Shown here: positions 1-7,972 of the stretch, in pieces | Layout: each line of letters opens with the position of its first letter | How positions within the stretch are numbered: position 1 is the first letter of the stretch | Origin: Hymenopellis radicata | Lineage: Eukaryota; Basidiomycota; Agaricomycetes; Agaricales; Physalacriaceae | Direction of reading: 5' to 3' | NCBI GenBank assembly: GCA_015501595.1 | Contig: JADNRX010001174.1 | Coordinates: forward strand, 1-13,271 | DNA: 13,271 bases | Translations under genes and position numbers: made by a program | The notes under the pieces: generated by a model | The model's database searches: none | The model's input: only the letters and a program-made list of their open reading frames with translations | Told to the model about the DNA's origin: nothing

Positions 1-1155
1 TGGCGCAAGTGCTGGGATCTGTACTCGTCGCAGGATACCATCCATTTCTCATGAGCTCGTCCACATTGCTGAGGTCCTCAGCCACGCGACATCCGCACGA
101 CCGAACCTTTAGCTCGTGAATTCCGTTGACATGTATGACTGTCATATTGCGTGTAGGTGCGGGATGAACACACGGTGCACCGTGGTGACCTAGTTGAAAT
201 ATGCTCCCCAGACTTGTCAAAGTCGTGCGGTCCCAAAATTCGCCGTTCCAGACCTTAAATTCTTCAGCGACAAAATCAAGGGAATTATATTGACGCTTAC
301 CTTGATGATGTGCAGCGGCGTGTGTGTATGCCTCCTCATACAACACTCCCGGCACTCCAAGAATTCCCCACAGGTCTCGCAGCGAAACATTTCCTTCGTC
401 GTAGGTATACCAACATCAGCCTCCTCATCCCTCGCCAAAACAATATCACATGTCGTACAGCACGGACGTCCCAAGAGTCCATGGATGCCTTCGCGTCGCA
501 GGGTGTCTAGCAGAAATGTAGGTATCTCCTCTTTAAAATGTGCCATTGGATCATCCTGCATACATGTTCGAACGCGCATATTTTAAGTCCTATGAATGTC
601 ACTCACCGAGCTTGTGTAGCGTTTACGCTTTCCCGACGCTGTGTCAGCATCGAGTTCGTCCAAAGGCACATTTCCAAACATTGATAGAATGGATGGCGCG
701 TCGTATTGGCCTTGTACATCTCCGTCGTCCGGAACTGTAGGATCCCAGTTGCTCTCGCTCTCTACACGCGGGGTGTCCAAGTCCGTCGCCACTGCGCGCC
801 GCTTAGGTGCCCGCTCAGGAAGAGTCCGATGATAACCGTGTCGACCGTCTTTAGATTTTGTCAAGACGACATCCGCTGGGCGTACCGCTACCGGCCGGGG
901 CATGTTTGCAAAGCTTGACAGACCAGCGGTTGAGAACATGTCTGTCAGGGATGCGGGCGCGTCCCACATAGTCGTGCCACGCCCTCCATTGCGCCCAGGG
1001 TGCGGATGAAAGTGGTCGTACGCGTTCGACAATGGCACTTGATTGACCCGCCGCGCCTGCTCATCAAACAGATGTCCTTGCTGACGACTGTAAGCGTCCT
1101 GAAACCGAGGGCGATAGACTTCGCGGCGTGGCTCCCCGGGGCGCCTATTCGCCAT
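1..1155 (-). CDS. KDZ transposase, N-terminal part with CxC2 cysteine cluster (copy A, cut by window edge)
   Basis: Three exons fit in phase: 1155-607 (183 codons from ATG), 555-301 (85 codons) and 253-1, which runs off the window. Intron 1 (606-556, 51 bp, GTGAGT...GCAG) and intron 2 (300-254, 47 bp, GTAAGC...TAAG) are both phase 0. Exon 1 encodes a polar, arginine- and proline-rich leader with a KRKRY patch near its end. Exons 2-3 encode the CxC2 cluster known from KDZ (Kyakuja-Dileera-Zisupton) transposases: PCC..C, CETC and CRECC followed by spaced histidines (RRHTHTPLH), then WNGEFW, LGSIFQLGH and NGWYPAT. These cysteines and histidines probably bind zinc. The catalytic core should lie to the left, outside the window, so completeness cannot be judged. 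The family call is strong from the motif order; activity is unknown. The frame is open over everything visible. Confidence 0.85.
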
Positions 1156-1426
1156 TGATGTAGAGACCGTTAGCGGACGTGAACGTTGCCGGAGAAAAGC
1201 ACCTACCCCTTCCCCTGCGCCAGCTCATGAGAGCACTGGCTACAGCTAGGTAGCACAGCCACCAATCCCAATCTAGTATGATCCTCCCGACGATCACGGC
1301 TGTCGCAATACAGACTCCGCCATTTCTTTCGACAGGTCTTCGCAAAAGATTTCATGTTCAAAGTACCGTAGCAGTGTAACTAAACGACTGTAAACAATAA
1401 ACGAAACGTCTCCATAAATTCAAATG
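1156..1426. promoter_or_regulatory. Upstream region of KDZ copy A, up to the duplication junction
   Basis: This stretch holds the DNA upstream of the copy A start codon and matches the DNA upstream of copy B (2014-2270), less well toward the right. I see no clear TATA or initiator element. The 3' end of copy B (stop at 1380) overlaps its right edge, so copy B would read toward copy A's promoter. Confidence 0.4.
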
Positions 1427-2013
1427 TGGCGCAAGTGCTGGGATCTGTACTCGTCGCAGGATACCATCCATTTCTCATGAGCTCGTCCACAACATTGCTG
1501 AGGTCCTCAGCCACGCGACATCCGCACGACCGAACCTTTAGCTCGTGAATTCCGTTGATATGTATGACTGTCATATTGCGTGTAGGTGCGGGATGAACAC
1601 ACGGTGCACCGTGGTGACCTAGTTGAAATATGCTCCCCAGACTTGTCAAAGTCGTGCGGTCCCAAAATTCGCCGTTCCAGACCTTAAATTCTTCAGCGAC
1701 AAAATCAAGGGAATTATATTGACGCTTACCTTGATGATGTGCAGCGGCGTGTGTGTATGCCTCCTCATACAACACTCCCGGCACTCCAAGAATTCCCCAC
1801 AGGTCTCGCAGCGAAACATTTCCTTCGTCGTAAGTGTATCAACGACAGCCTCCTCATCCCTCGTCAGGACCACATGACATGTCTTACAGCACGGACTTCC
1901 CAACAGTCCATCTATGCCGCGTACACCTCCCGGCCGTGGCATCGTCGCCATCCTTGATCGTTGCTGGCAACTGTCAATATCCTGAAAACGAGGATGATGG
2001 ACTTCGCACCATG
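1380..2013 (-). pseudogene. Truncated KDZ transposase CxC2 fragment (copy B), internally deleted
   Basis: This is a near-identical second copy of the 5' part of the KDZ gene at the left edge. From 1427 it matches window position 1 onward, with a three-base (one codon) difference near 1492. It lacks three blocks present in copy A: about 25 bp after the start codon, about 160 bp (A near 1068-906) and about 395 bp (A near 888-495, including intron 1). The original start region (ATG at 2013) meets a stop after about 12 codons. An internal ATG at 1951 opens a 74-codon exon (1951-1730), then a 47 bp intron (1729-1683) and a 101-codon exon ending at TAG 1380. The product would be about 174 residues: the whole cysteine cluster with no catalytic core. 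I read it as a transposon relic that could still yield a small zinc-binding protein. Confidence 0.75.
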
Positions 2014-2262
2014 GATGTAGAGACCGTTAGCGGACGTGAACGTTGCCGACGAAAAGCACCTACCCATTTCCCCTGCGCGAGCTCATGAGAGAAGTGGCTA
2101 CAGCTAGGTAGCACAGCCACCAATCCCAATCTAGTAATAACCTCCTGACGATCACAGGTGATGTCCTGATGAAGTTCAGACTGCGCTAATTCTTTTCATG
2201 GCTCTTTGAAAAAGATTCATTTGGTAGCACAATGCACCGTAGCAGTCTAAATAAACATCACT

Positions 2263-2598
2263 TCAAGTCATCGTCGCTTGAATGGTCAACATTGCACCCG
2301 CAGACTTCGACTCGCTCTGTCTCTGTTTGACGCCTGATGCGTGATTCCCAACAAATTGACACGCGATATCATAGGAACGCATGCCCTTGTTCGACGTGTT
2401 ATACACGCCGGAAGTGACTGAAAAGCAGTCAGACTCCAATAAATCCCCGTTAGCATGAGAACTACCACGATGGTCGGGCGGCTCCCCTCCAGCATATGTG
2501 ATATGACCTACAGCCCAGACAGTTTAAGTACTTCAGACAGGCCATGAGACAAACCACTTACGACTTGTCAGCAGCGACTCGGACATGGTCGCGGACAT
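2263..2598 (-). pseudogene. Small spliced reading frame, possible KDZ transposase core relic
   Basis: ATG at 2598, exon 2598-2562, a 54 bp intron (2561-2508, GTAAGT...TGTAG) and exon 2507-2263 ending in TGA give a 93-residue frame that joins in phase 1. The second exon contains RSYDIACQF, which resembles the conserved (V/L)SYDIACQW-type motif in the KDZ transposase core. Nothing else in it can be assigned. It sits directly upstream of KDZ copy B on the same strand, so a shared origin in nested or shuffled KDZ debris is likely. The 3' end overlaps the outer limit of the copy B upstream homology. The splice signals are good; the family call rests on one short motif. Confidence 0.35.
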
Positions 2599-2943
2599 GG
2601 TGGAAGTTCAAAAGAGAGATCCGGCCACGGGTATCATCTCACTTGTGGGTGCACAATTTTGGTCCTGGCGCGCGCCTCACGTTTCTACCGGACGTTTCAT
2701 GAAATATTGTTGGATTGACGAGTTCTATTTGCGCGCAGACTAGTTATTCCCAATGACCCCCGACTGCCGCCCTCCCCGTCTGTCAACACACTCTTTTAAA
2801 ACATGGGCTTTCCCTCCTCGCGAAGACGTTTGAACGTCCGAAAGGTCCAGGCCCGCTGAAGAAACGAAGCCATGCTCTGCATAATCACATAAGTGGCCTT
2901 TCTTTATAGCAGTCGAGCTCCTCGTACCTTTCCTTTCGTCAGA
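2599..2943. other. Intergenic stretch with no recognised feature
   Basis: About 345 bp, mixed composition, with stops in all frames and no convincing exon on either strand. A TTTTAAAA sequence lies near 2793-2800 but has no supported gene to serve. Confidence 0.5.
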
Positions 2944-3399
2944 TTATATGCTGCGACCATGTCGGAGTCGTCGGGGAAGGGTGGGTTCTGCATAGCAGGG
3001 AACCTCTCCGTAAACGCCAGCCCAAATCTCGCGATAGTACGGCTCCATGTTATCATGTGTGGAACGATAGTCGTGCGCCTTCGTCGATGTGACCATCCAG
3101 CCACGTGCGTTGAGCGATACTATACGTCTGAATCCTAATGGTACACGTTATATATTGCATGGAGACATAAAAAGAGGGACATACCAAGGCGCATGCCTAC
3201 AACTGCGGGGCCTCTCACCGTGCGAGCGACGGTAGCCATCCTGCCCGTTGTGCGCTGTCTTCCCGGAAGTCCAGTGGTCCAGAGCGCCCTTTTCGTACGA
3301 GGCGCGGGCTCCTCCATCGTAGGGAAGGACTCCTAGGGGGAGGCGAGGCACTAGAGGTCTGTTCGGAAGCCATTGTGCGATTCGGATATGGCGAGCGTT
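2944..3399 (-). CDS. Unrecognised spliced coding region (frame uncertain)
   Basis: A strong intron, 3218-3135 (84 bp, GTGAGA...CATTAG), joins two open blocks in two competing ways. Model 1: exon from acceptor CTCTAG (exon starts 3399) to 3219, joined in phase 1 to 3134-2944. The second block reads like protein, with NARGWMV, THDNMEPYYREIW and GEVPCYAEP, but no start codon is visible, so an upstream exon would be needed. Model 2: ATG at 3373 (MASEQTSSAS, Ser/Pro/Arg-rich leader) to 3218, joined in phase 2, reading TYSIAQRTWLDGHI and stopping near 3057. I recognise no family. Position among KDZ debris and orphan genes suggests an accessory or decayed gene. Either model may be wrong; the intron is the best-supported part. 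Confidence 0.3.
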
Positions 3400-3967
3400 C
3401 TAGAGGGTTTAAGTGGAACATGGTCCATTTTTATGGGGTACGCTATGTAAAAACATCAGGACAACCACGGCATCAGCGCAATGTCAGTTATTGGAAAAAA
3501 GTGGGAAAATCACGGAACAAAATAACCAGATGCGACTTGGACGAGACTCCACGATGTGATGTCGACAGTGGCTGTAGCCGCAGTGGCTCTAGCAAAGCAG
3601 GCAAAGTGGAAGACGTTAGTGATGCCAAGCATGTTTCTGAGAAGGACGATTTCAGGACAAAAGTGGCTGTAGCTGCAGCGGCGCTATCACACGCAAGGGC
3701 CAGTAGTTGCGTAGGGAACATGGTGGTAACGGGCAAGTGGATGTAGCCAGTTTTTGATCGGTATGACGTCAATCAGGAAGCCCACATTGGAACATGACTT
3801 TATTGCAGACGCGTCTGCTCGCTCAAGCGTCAACAGCAAGGCTAGATTTTCTGGGGACACGTGTCATATGGGGTCTAGCAGTGTTCGCCAGCGGCGAGGA
3901 CAAAAATCCCCCAGGAGTAGCAGACAAAATGGACATTTTATGATCGATAGAGCATGCGTAGAGTACT
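3400..3967. other. Intergenic stretch; weak frames and one short direct repeat
   Basis: A plus-strand frame at 3375-3746 (123 codons) is Lys/Ser-rich with no recognisable motif or splice signal, so I do not call it a gene. A 21 bp direct repeat (AGTGGCTGTAGC(C/T)GCAG(T/C)GGC) occurs at 3567-3587 and 3662-3682 with two differences. Nothing else is seen. Confidence 0.4.
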
Positions 3968-4718
3968 TTACTGATCTTCGCCTTCAATGTGATGCTGGAA
4001 CTTGTACATGCTGCGCGAAATTCCTTCGCCAAGAAGAATACTCCAACCACAAAGCCCTAGCCCGCGATCCCGACGTAACATTGCGATAAAGTAATCGTGG
4101 GCGAAGACGTCCTCCAGCAGTTCCACGCTCTTGTACATGGCTACCACCTGGAAATGCACTCGATTCCAACGCGTAACAAGATGCTGATGCTGATCGCAGA
4201 AGTCGCTGACAACCTTGAGTGGAAAATCAATGTCGTGCAACAGCTCCTTGATACGAGTGATGGGGTGTCGAAGGATTGCGCGAGCACGCGTAGGGGTGAA
4301 GAGTGCGATGCGCACAGTATCCTCGACGAAGATGTAGGGTCCCTCCAGCTGACTACGAGGTTGTATTCCTGCAGAATTTCTCGCACGGGAGTAAGCAAAT
4401 TCTTGAAGTCAATAAACCTCGCGCCGCCTGCTATCTTCAGCTACGCCTGGCAAAATGCTGGATGGACTTACTGAGCCTCCTTCGTTTCGGGATCCATGGG
4501 AGGAATCTACAGGGGGATTTCGCGGGAAGAGAGTGTGCCTTGCCGCACTTGCATCTGTGACATGGTCAACCCAGAAGACGAGCTGGGCAACAATGAACGT
4601 ACCGGTAAGGCTCACGAGAACGAATGACAGGGCTCTCGAAGGACTCACTCTCGTCCAAGAGAGCGAAGACCTCGTGCTCCTCCTCTAGGTCCTCTGGTGG
4701 CAGGTGTACTTCAGCCAT
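3968..4718 (-). CDS. Orphan protein, three-exon model
   Basis: The model is exon 4718-4603, intron 4602-4555 (48 bp, GTACGT...CACAG), exon 4554-4472, intron 4471-4402 (70 bp, GTAAGT...TTCAAG) and exon 4401-3968 ending in TAA. Phases 2 and 1 match and the total is 210 residues. The N-terminus is acidic (MAEVHLPPEDLEEEHEVF), the short second exon is Lys/Arg/Pro-rich, and the third exon is the most protein-like, with GPYIFVEDTV, a leucine/isoleucine-rich middle and CGWSILLGEG near the end. I know no matching family. A stronger-looking donor (GTGAGT at about 4656) competes for intron 1 but leads to a stop, and acceptors further into exon 3 (after CGAG or GCAG) are also possible. The ATG at 4718 was chosen because it begins the acidic leader; an in-frame extension upstream has poor composition. 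Confidence 0.4.
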
Positions 4719-5068
4719 GGAGGATAACAATGCAAACTGTAGCAGCCCAAGGTTAGGGTTGCTCCGTCTTAATGGTCCTCGGGAATTGCCGAAATTAAGC
4801 TGAAAGACTTCAAGGTGACATTTGGCTCGCTGTACACACTGTACGTGCTGGAAATTCACCTGTATATGGTGTAAACATATACATGAATATAACCCATCGG
4901 TCAAAAGTGGCGAAGTTCTGCCGTACCATTGTTCTCGTAAAAAAGTGGAAGAAAAGAACAAGATGATCACGATTTCGATGTTAACAGTCGACCAATATCA
5001 TTGTCAGTCGTGTATCCATATTTGAACACCTCAACCTCCCTGACATTAATTTTCCTTACTCCGGTGTG
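4719..5068. promoter_or_regulatory. Divergent intergenic region between the orphan genes starting at 4718 and 5069
   Basis: About 350 bp lie between two divergently oriented start codons, so both promoters should be here. A pyrimidine-rich stretch near 5025-5062 (CTCAACCTCCCTG...TTTTCCTTACTCC) lies just before the ATG at 5069, typical of fungal initiation regions. No TATA box is obvious. Confidence 0.35.
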
Positions 5069-5781
5069 ATGGGGCGCAAAGCGAAATATGCTACAGAGGA
5101 GCAGCGCCGCGAGGCCAGAGCACAATACGACGCCGACTATTATTCAAAGTGAGTAGTAGCTGATGCGATCAGTACTCTTTCCATTCCCTCGATCATCTTG
5201 ATGTCCTGAACACAGCGTTAACCTGTAGGAACCGCCGGAAAATCCTCAAGAAGCGTAAGAAGGGCGTATGCTGAGAAACTGGAGGTGAGCGCAGCGGGCG
5301 ACGGGACCAACTTTGGACGAGGAGACACTACGTGCGTCATGTTGCTTTTGCGTGTTTTGATTGTCACCTGAACTTCACCAGGTCCACCACGCCCGAGCAA
5401 TCCGAGATCCAGAGGTCCTTCAAGATTATACGAAGACAGCTCAAACGATTGGACAGGCTTCTTGGGCGGTCCCTGCGCGAATATGCGTCTGGTGTTTGCG
5501 ACAAAGTCCTGCTACGCCCAACCATGGCAATGTCAATCTTAGACGCAGCATTGGACGCTGTAAACAATACTGCCGAACCGGCGAAGGTTGCATGTAATCG
5601 TATTTGGGAGCTAACCGGCGCTAGCAGTGACCATACGAAGGCCGTCGACATGATTGACCGTTTTAGACAGGTCCTCGATGTTGTCGGGGATGTTTTTAAC
5701 GAGGCAACGAACGACCTTGAAAACTTCAGTGCCTTGCGGCGGGGTATGGAGCGTCAAACTCTGGCTTATTTTCGATTGTAA
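5069..5781 (+). pseudogene. Orphan gene beginning MGRKAKY, probably frame-shifted
   Basis: Exon 1 (5069-5148) encodes MGRKAKYATEEQRRE and YDADYYSK, a basic, probably nuclear leader of a kind I recall at the start of many uncharacterised agaricomycete proteins. Intron 1 is 5149-5228 (80 bp, GTGAGT...CTGTAG). Exon 2 reads KNRRKILKKRKKG and then hits TGA at 5272-5274. One base out of phase the same DNA continues RAYAEKLE, the expected continuation, up to donor GTGAGC at 5285, so a one-base insertion in the AAGAAGGG run (5257-5264) is likely. A last exon, from about 5382 (acceptor CACCAG, branch CTGAAC) or slightly further right, to TAA-terminated 5781, encodes about 130 helix-rich residues (RRQLKRLDRLLGRSL, AVDMIDRFRQVLDVV). 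Phase at this last junction is not settled. Function unknown. It converges with the next gene, 27 bp between stop codons. Confidence 0.45.
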
Positions 5782-5808
5782 TGGCGGCATATAATATACA
5801 ATATGGTC

Positions 5809-6820
5809 TTATTTGCGAACACGGACAGTACCTTCCCTCTGAGCATTCAGATACTTCTCGCGGGCGAGGCTGAGGGTGCCCCACGACTCATACGAGGCTT
5901 TCGAAACCTCGTGGACATTCAACTGGCATTCGAGGCTGTGCGGTTTGAGTAAATGCAGCTAATGGAGCAGAACTATTGGACCCACTTGGACCTATAAATC
6001 CCAGGGCGGCGTCCTTGATATACGCAATACCAGCGCTTGTTGGTGATACCCCTATTGAGGGGATTGGCGAACGAGGCCTCTGCAGCTGTGAGGAATGGAA
6101 TGTCGAGCAGAGCGGCTGCAGCCGGGAGGTGCTTATCATGTGGGAGCCATCCACATGCTCTGGCGTGGGCGAATGCTTCCTCGGCAGCAGTCTTGGAAGC
6201 ATATCCCTGGGTGACCGACGGCACGCCCGCGATCTGAACAGCGACATCTTCCCTACTCGGAGGAGTTAGACAGTATCCTGACAATAACGAGATACTTGCC
6301 AGTCGGAAAAAATACCTGTTTGGCGGCCGGCAAAGACGACCCAGTGCTTTGAACGCCTTTTCTTCTTGGGCGGCGAGTTTCTGCAGTGACTTTGACGTTC
6401 CGGGTAATTATTGACGATATCGGCGGCCTTGGACCTAGATCACAATAAATGTTGGGCTATGCGTCACATGAATAGGCCAAGCCATACCAGTGTTCGGTGG
6501 TCTCCGGGATACCAGCCTTGCGCGTAGGCGATAGCAGGCGATACTGCGTAAGGGGTGGCGACAACCTGGTCGGCGTGCGTGGTGGGGTCTGCGGAGGCGT
6601 GGCATAAAGGGACAGCCCTTCCAAGGCGTCGACTAAATCAAGATCGTTCTCGGGCGCTTAGAGATATACTGATAAGCATTGATGAAGATGGATAGAGAAG
6701 GATACTACTGATATGGCCATCTAGTGCGGCATCAAGAGCGACGGGATCTAATTCCGAGAGGAACTTGTCATAGCGGTTGAACTCCTGTTCTAGCTCTTGT
6801 TCGAAGGCAGACGCGGCCAT
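5809..6820 (-). CDS. Protein with two RNase H1 N-terminal-like (hybrid-binding type) domains, no nuclease domain
   Basis: Five exons join in phase: 6820-6706, 6656-6488, 6434-6300, 6252-5986 and 5935-5809, giving 270 residues. Introns are 47-53 bp; intron 3 (6299-6253) is GC-AG. Residues 1-95 are an acidic start and a Pro/Thr/Ser-rich linker (TPPQTPPRTPTRLSPPL). A nuclear-localisation-like PKKKRRSK lies near 117-124. Domain 1, about 125-175, has HWVVFAGRQTGIFSDW, QIAGVP and a helix rich in Ala/Glu. Domain 2, about 213-265, has KRWYCVYQGRRPGIY. Both match the pattern of the RNase H1 N-terminal domain (Caulimovirus viroplasmin/Cauli_VI family), which in RNase H1 binds RNA/DNA hybrids through the aromatic and GR(K/R)xG residues. 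There is no catalytic RNase H domain, so a nucleic-acid-binding role is inferred. The exact donor of intron 1 (6708 or 6705) and intron 4 (5985 or a few bases earlier) is uncertain; all keep frame. Confidence 0.75.
6253..6299 (-). other. GC-AG intron
   Basis: A 47 bp intron reads GCAAGTATC at the donor, with branch-like TCTAAC and acceptor GAGTAG. Splicing here joins ...FSD-W-EDVAV in phase 2, restoring the invariant Trp of the domain. The nearby GT (6295) leaves the wrong phase. Confidence 0.7.
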
Positions 6821-6914
6821 GAGGGGCGAAGACAACGTGAGGTGAGGTGCGAGAACGAATATGTCGTATTTATATAGCTATCAATTGTACACATGCATCA
6901 AAGTAGCTAAGATT

Positions 6915-7596
6915 TTAATGAAAAACGCTGACAACGCCGGGAATCGCCAGAAGCCCATTGAACACGTCAACAGCTTTCTGCTGCGTCTCGTAGTGCTTGT
7001 TGGAGCCACCGGGAATACCGGTGATGAGGGGCTGTCGCAATAGCGCTGCGAACAAAGACTTTAGCCAGGGAAGAAAATACAAAGAGGAGGAAGACTTACG
7101 GTTCGGTGACGATTCCTACCCTACGGCCTTTGGACACGACATAGTAGCGATCAGCGACGACTTCAGCATTGTACGCCATGGAGAGAGGAACCGTGTCATA
7201 GACGACGCCTACGATGCCGTTGACACTAGCCGAGCGCGCGTGCACTATCGCAAGAGGTCAGCTGGAGGGAAACTCAACATAGAGGAACAAACATACCGTT
7301 CAGCGCAGGATCGCCGACGAGAGGAAGGTGAGCCTGGAGGTCGGCGTCGACGGAAGGCATAGCTACAGGGATTTTAATGAGCATAGATTAAAAGCGATGG
7401 AAAGAATTGAACCAGTTGAAGCGACACCAGCTTGATCGCCATGATTTTGAACGGCGGGGGGAGACGGCACGAGTTCGAAGTCGTCCAAGTTGGCAGCGAC
7501 GTGGGGATCCATGGCGGCGTCAACTGAGGACTGGACTGAAGCAGTCACCCCGAGAATGGGAGTGACTGCTTCAGTCGTGGTGGTGGGCATAGACAT
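6915..7596 (-). pseudogene. Second RNase H1 N-terminal-like domain gene, broken by a one-base frameshift
   Basis: Exons 7596-7428, 7362-7297, 7244-7100 and 7045 onward are joined by introns of 65, 52 and 54 bp with good signals (GTGTCG, GTATGT, GTAAGT donors). The first 100 residues are Thr/Val/Pro-rich and acidic (ANLDDFELVPSPP). From about residue 111 it reads RYYVVSKGRRVGIVTEP, the first half of an RNase H1 N-terminal-like domain. After exon 4 begins, the frame runs to a TGA at 6969-6967 (152 residues). One base out of phase lies the expected second half, QPLITGIPGGSNKHYE and AVDVFNGL, ending at TAA 6917-6915. Dropping the A at about 7035 would reconcile them, and no alternative donor or acceptor I tried does so cleanly. 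It lies head-to-tail with the intact gene, 94 bp between its ancestral stop and the next ATG. Start 7596 was preferred over an in-frame ATG at 7644 for its A at -3. Confidence 0.65.
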
Positions 7597-7972
7597 AATG
7601 ATCTGGCTGGGGTGGTGATGAAGGTTGATGGATAGGGAGATCATCGACCTAGCACGGCCTAAATAGTGTTCATAATTCTTCCGGAGAAAAAGCAGGCGGC
7701 TTTTCTTCCGAGAAAAATCATGTGGTTGTGGCGAGGAACAGATTTCCGAAGGGAATATAGCAACGGCGAAATGGCGTCAGGGTACGACAGGTGGCTGCAG
7801 CCAGTGGGCTGAGCCTGGCCGTGATTGCGGTGGTACTAGCCAGCGCGTCGCCAGGATTTCTCCCACTTTTACTCCCACCAGTAAGGTCAAGAACATCAGT
7901 GGAAGAAGGTGTGTCAATGGCGCGTCGAGCGCGTCGCGGTAACTGTGCTCACGAAATGAACAGAATTCGGAG
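7597..7972. promoter_or_regulatory. Divergent intergenic region between the frame-shifted RNase H1-like gene and the large plus-strand gene
   Basis: This 376 bp stretch separates two start regions that point away from each other and should hold both promoters. A short plus-strand frame from ATG 7771 (MASGYDRWLQPVG, then stop) could be an upstream ORF or the remnant of a 5' exon; a pyrimidine-rich stretch ending CCCACCAG at about 7881 would fit an intron acceptor. No clear TATA box. Confidence 0.35.

Larger units (their letters stand above)
1..2270. repeat. Tandem direct duplication of a KDZ 5' segment including upstream DNA
   Basis: Positions 1-590 and about 1040-1390 reappear in the same order at 1427-1960 and about 1960-2270. 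The offset is 1426 and then 1429 bp, and shrinks after the internal deletions. Similarity reaches past the start codon into non-coding upstream DNA, for example the block with 'tagcacagccaccaatccca' at about 1250 and 2109, and 'accgtagcagt' at about 1364 and 2236. The junction lies near 1390-1427. The left limit is outside the window. Confidence 0.85.

Noticed and set aside
217..579. Continuous 120-codon frame over the CxC2 exon as a stand-alone gene
   Set aside because: Its ends are introns: the true KDZ frame uses the 51 bp and 47 bp introns and continues in both directions.
3375..3746. 123-codon plus-strand frame
   Set aside because: No recognised motif, no splice signals, low-complexity Lys/Ser composition and overlap with the opposite-strand candidate.
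4752..4760. GGTTAGGGTTG, resembling the telomeric TTAGGG repeat
   Set aside because: Only one copy, not an array.
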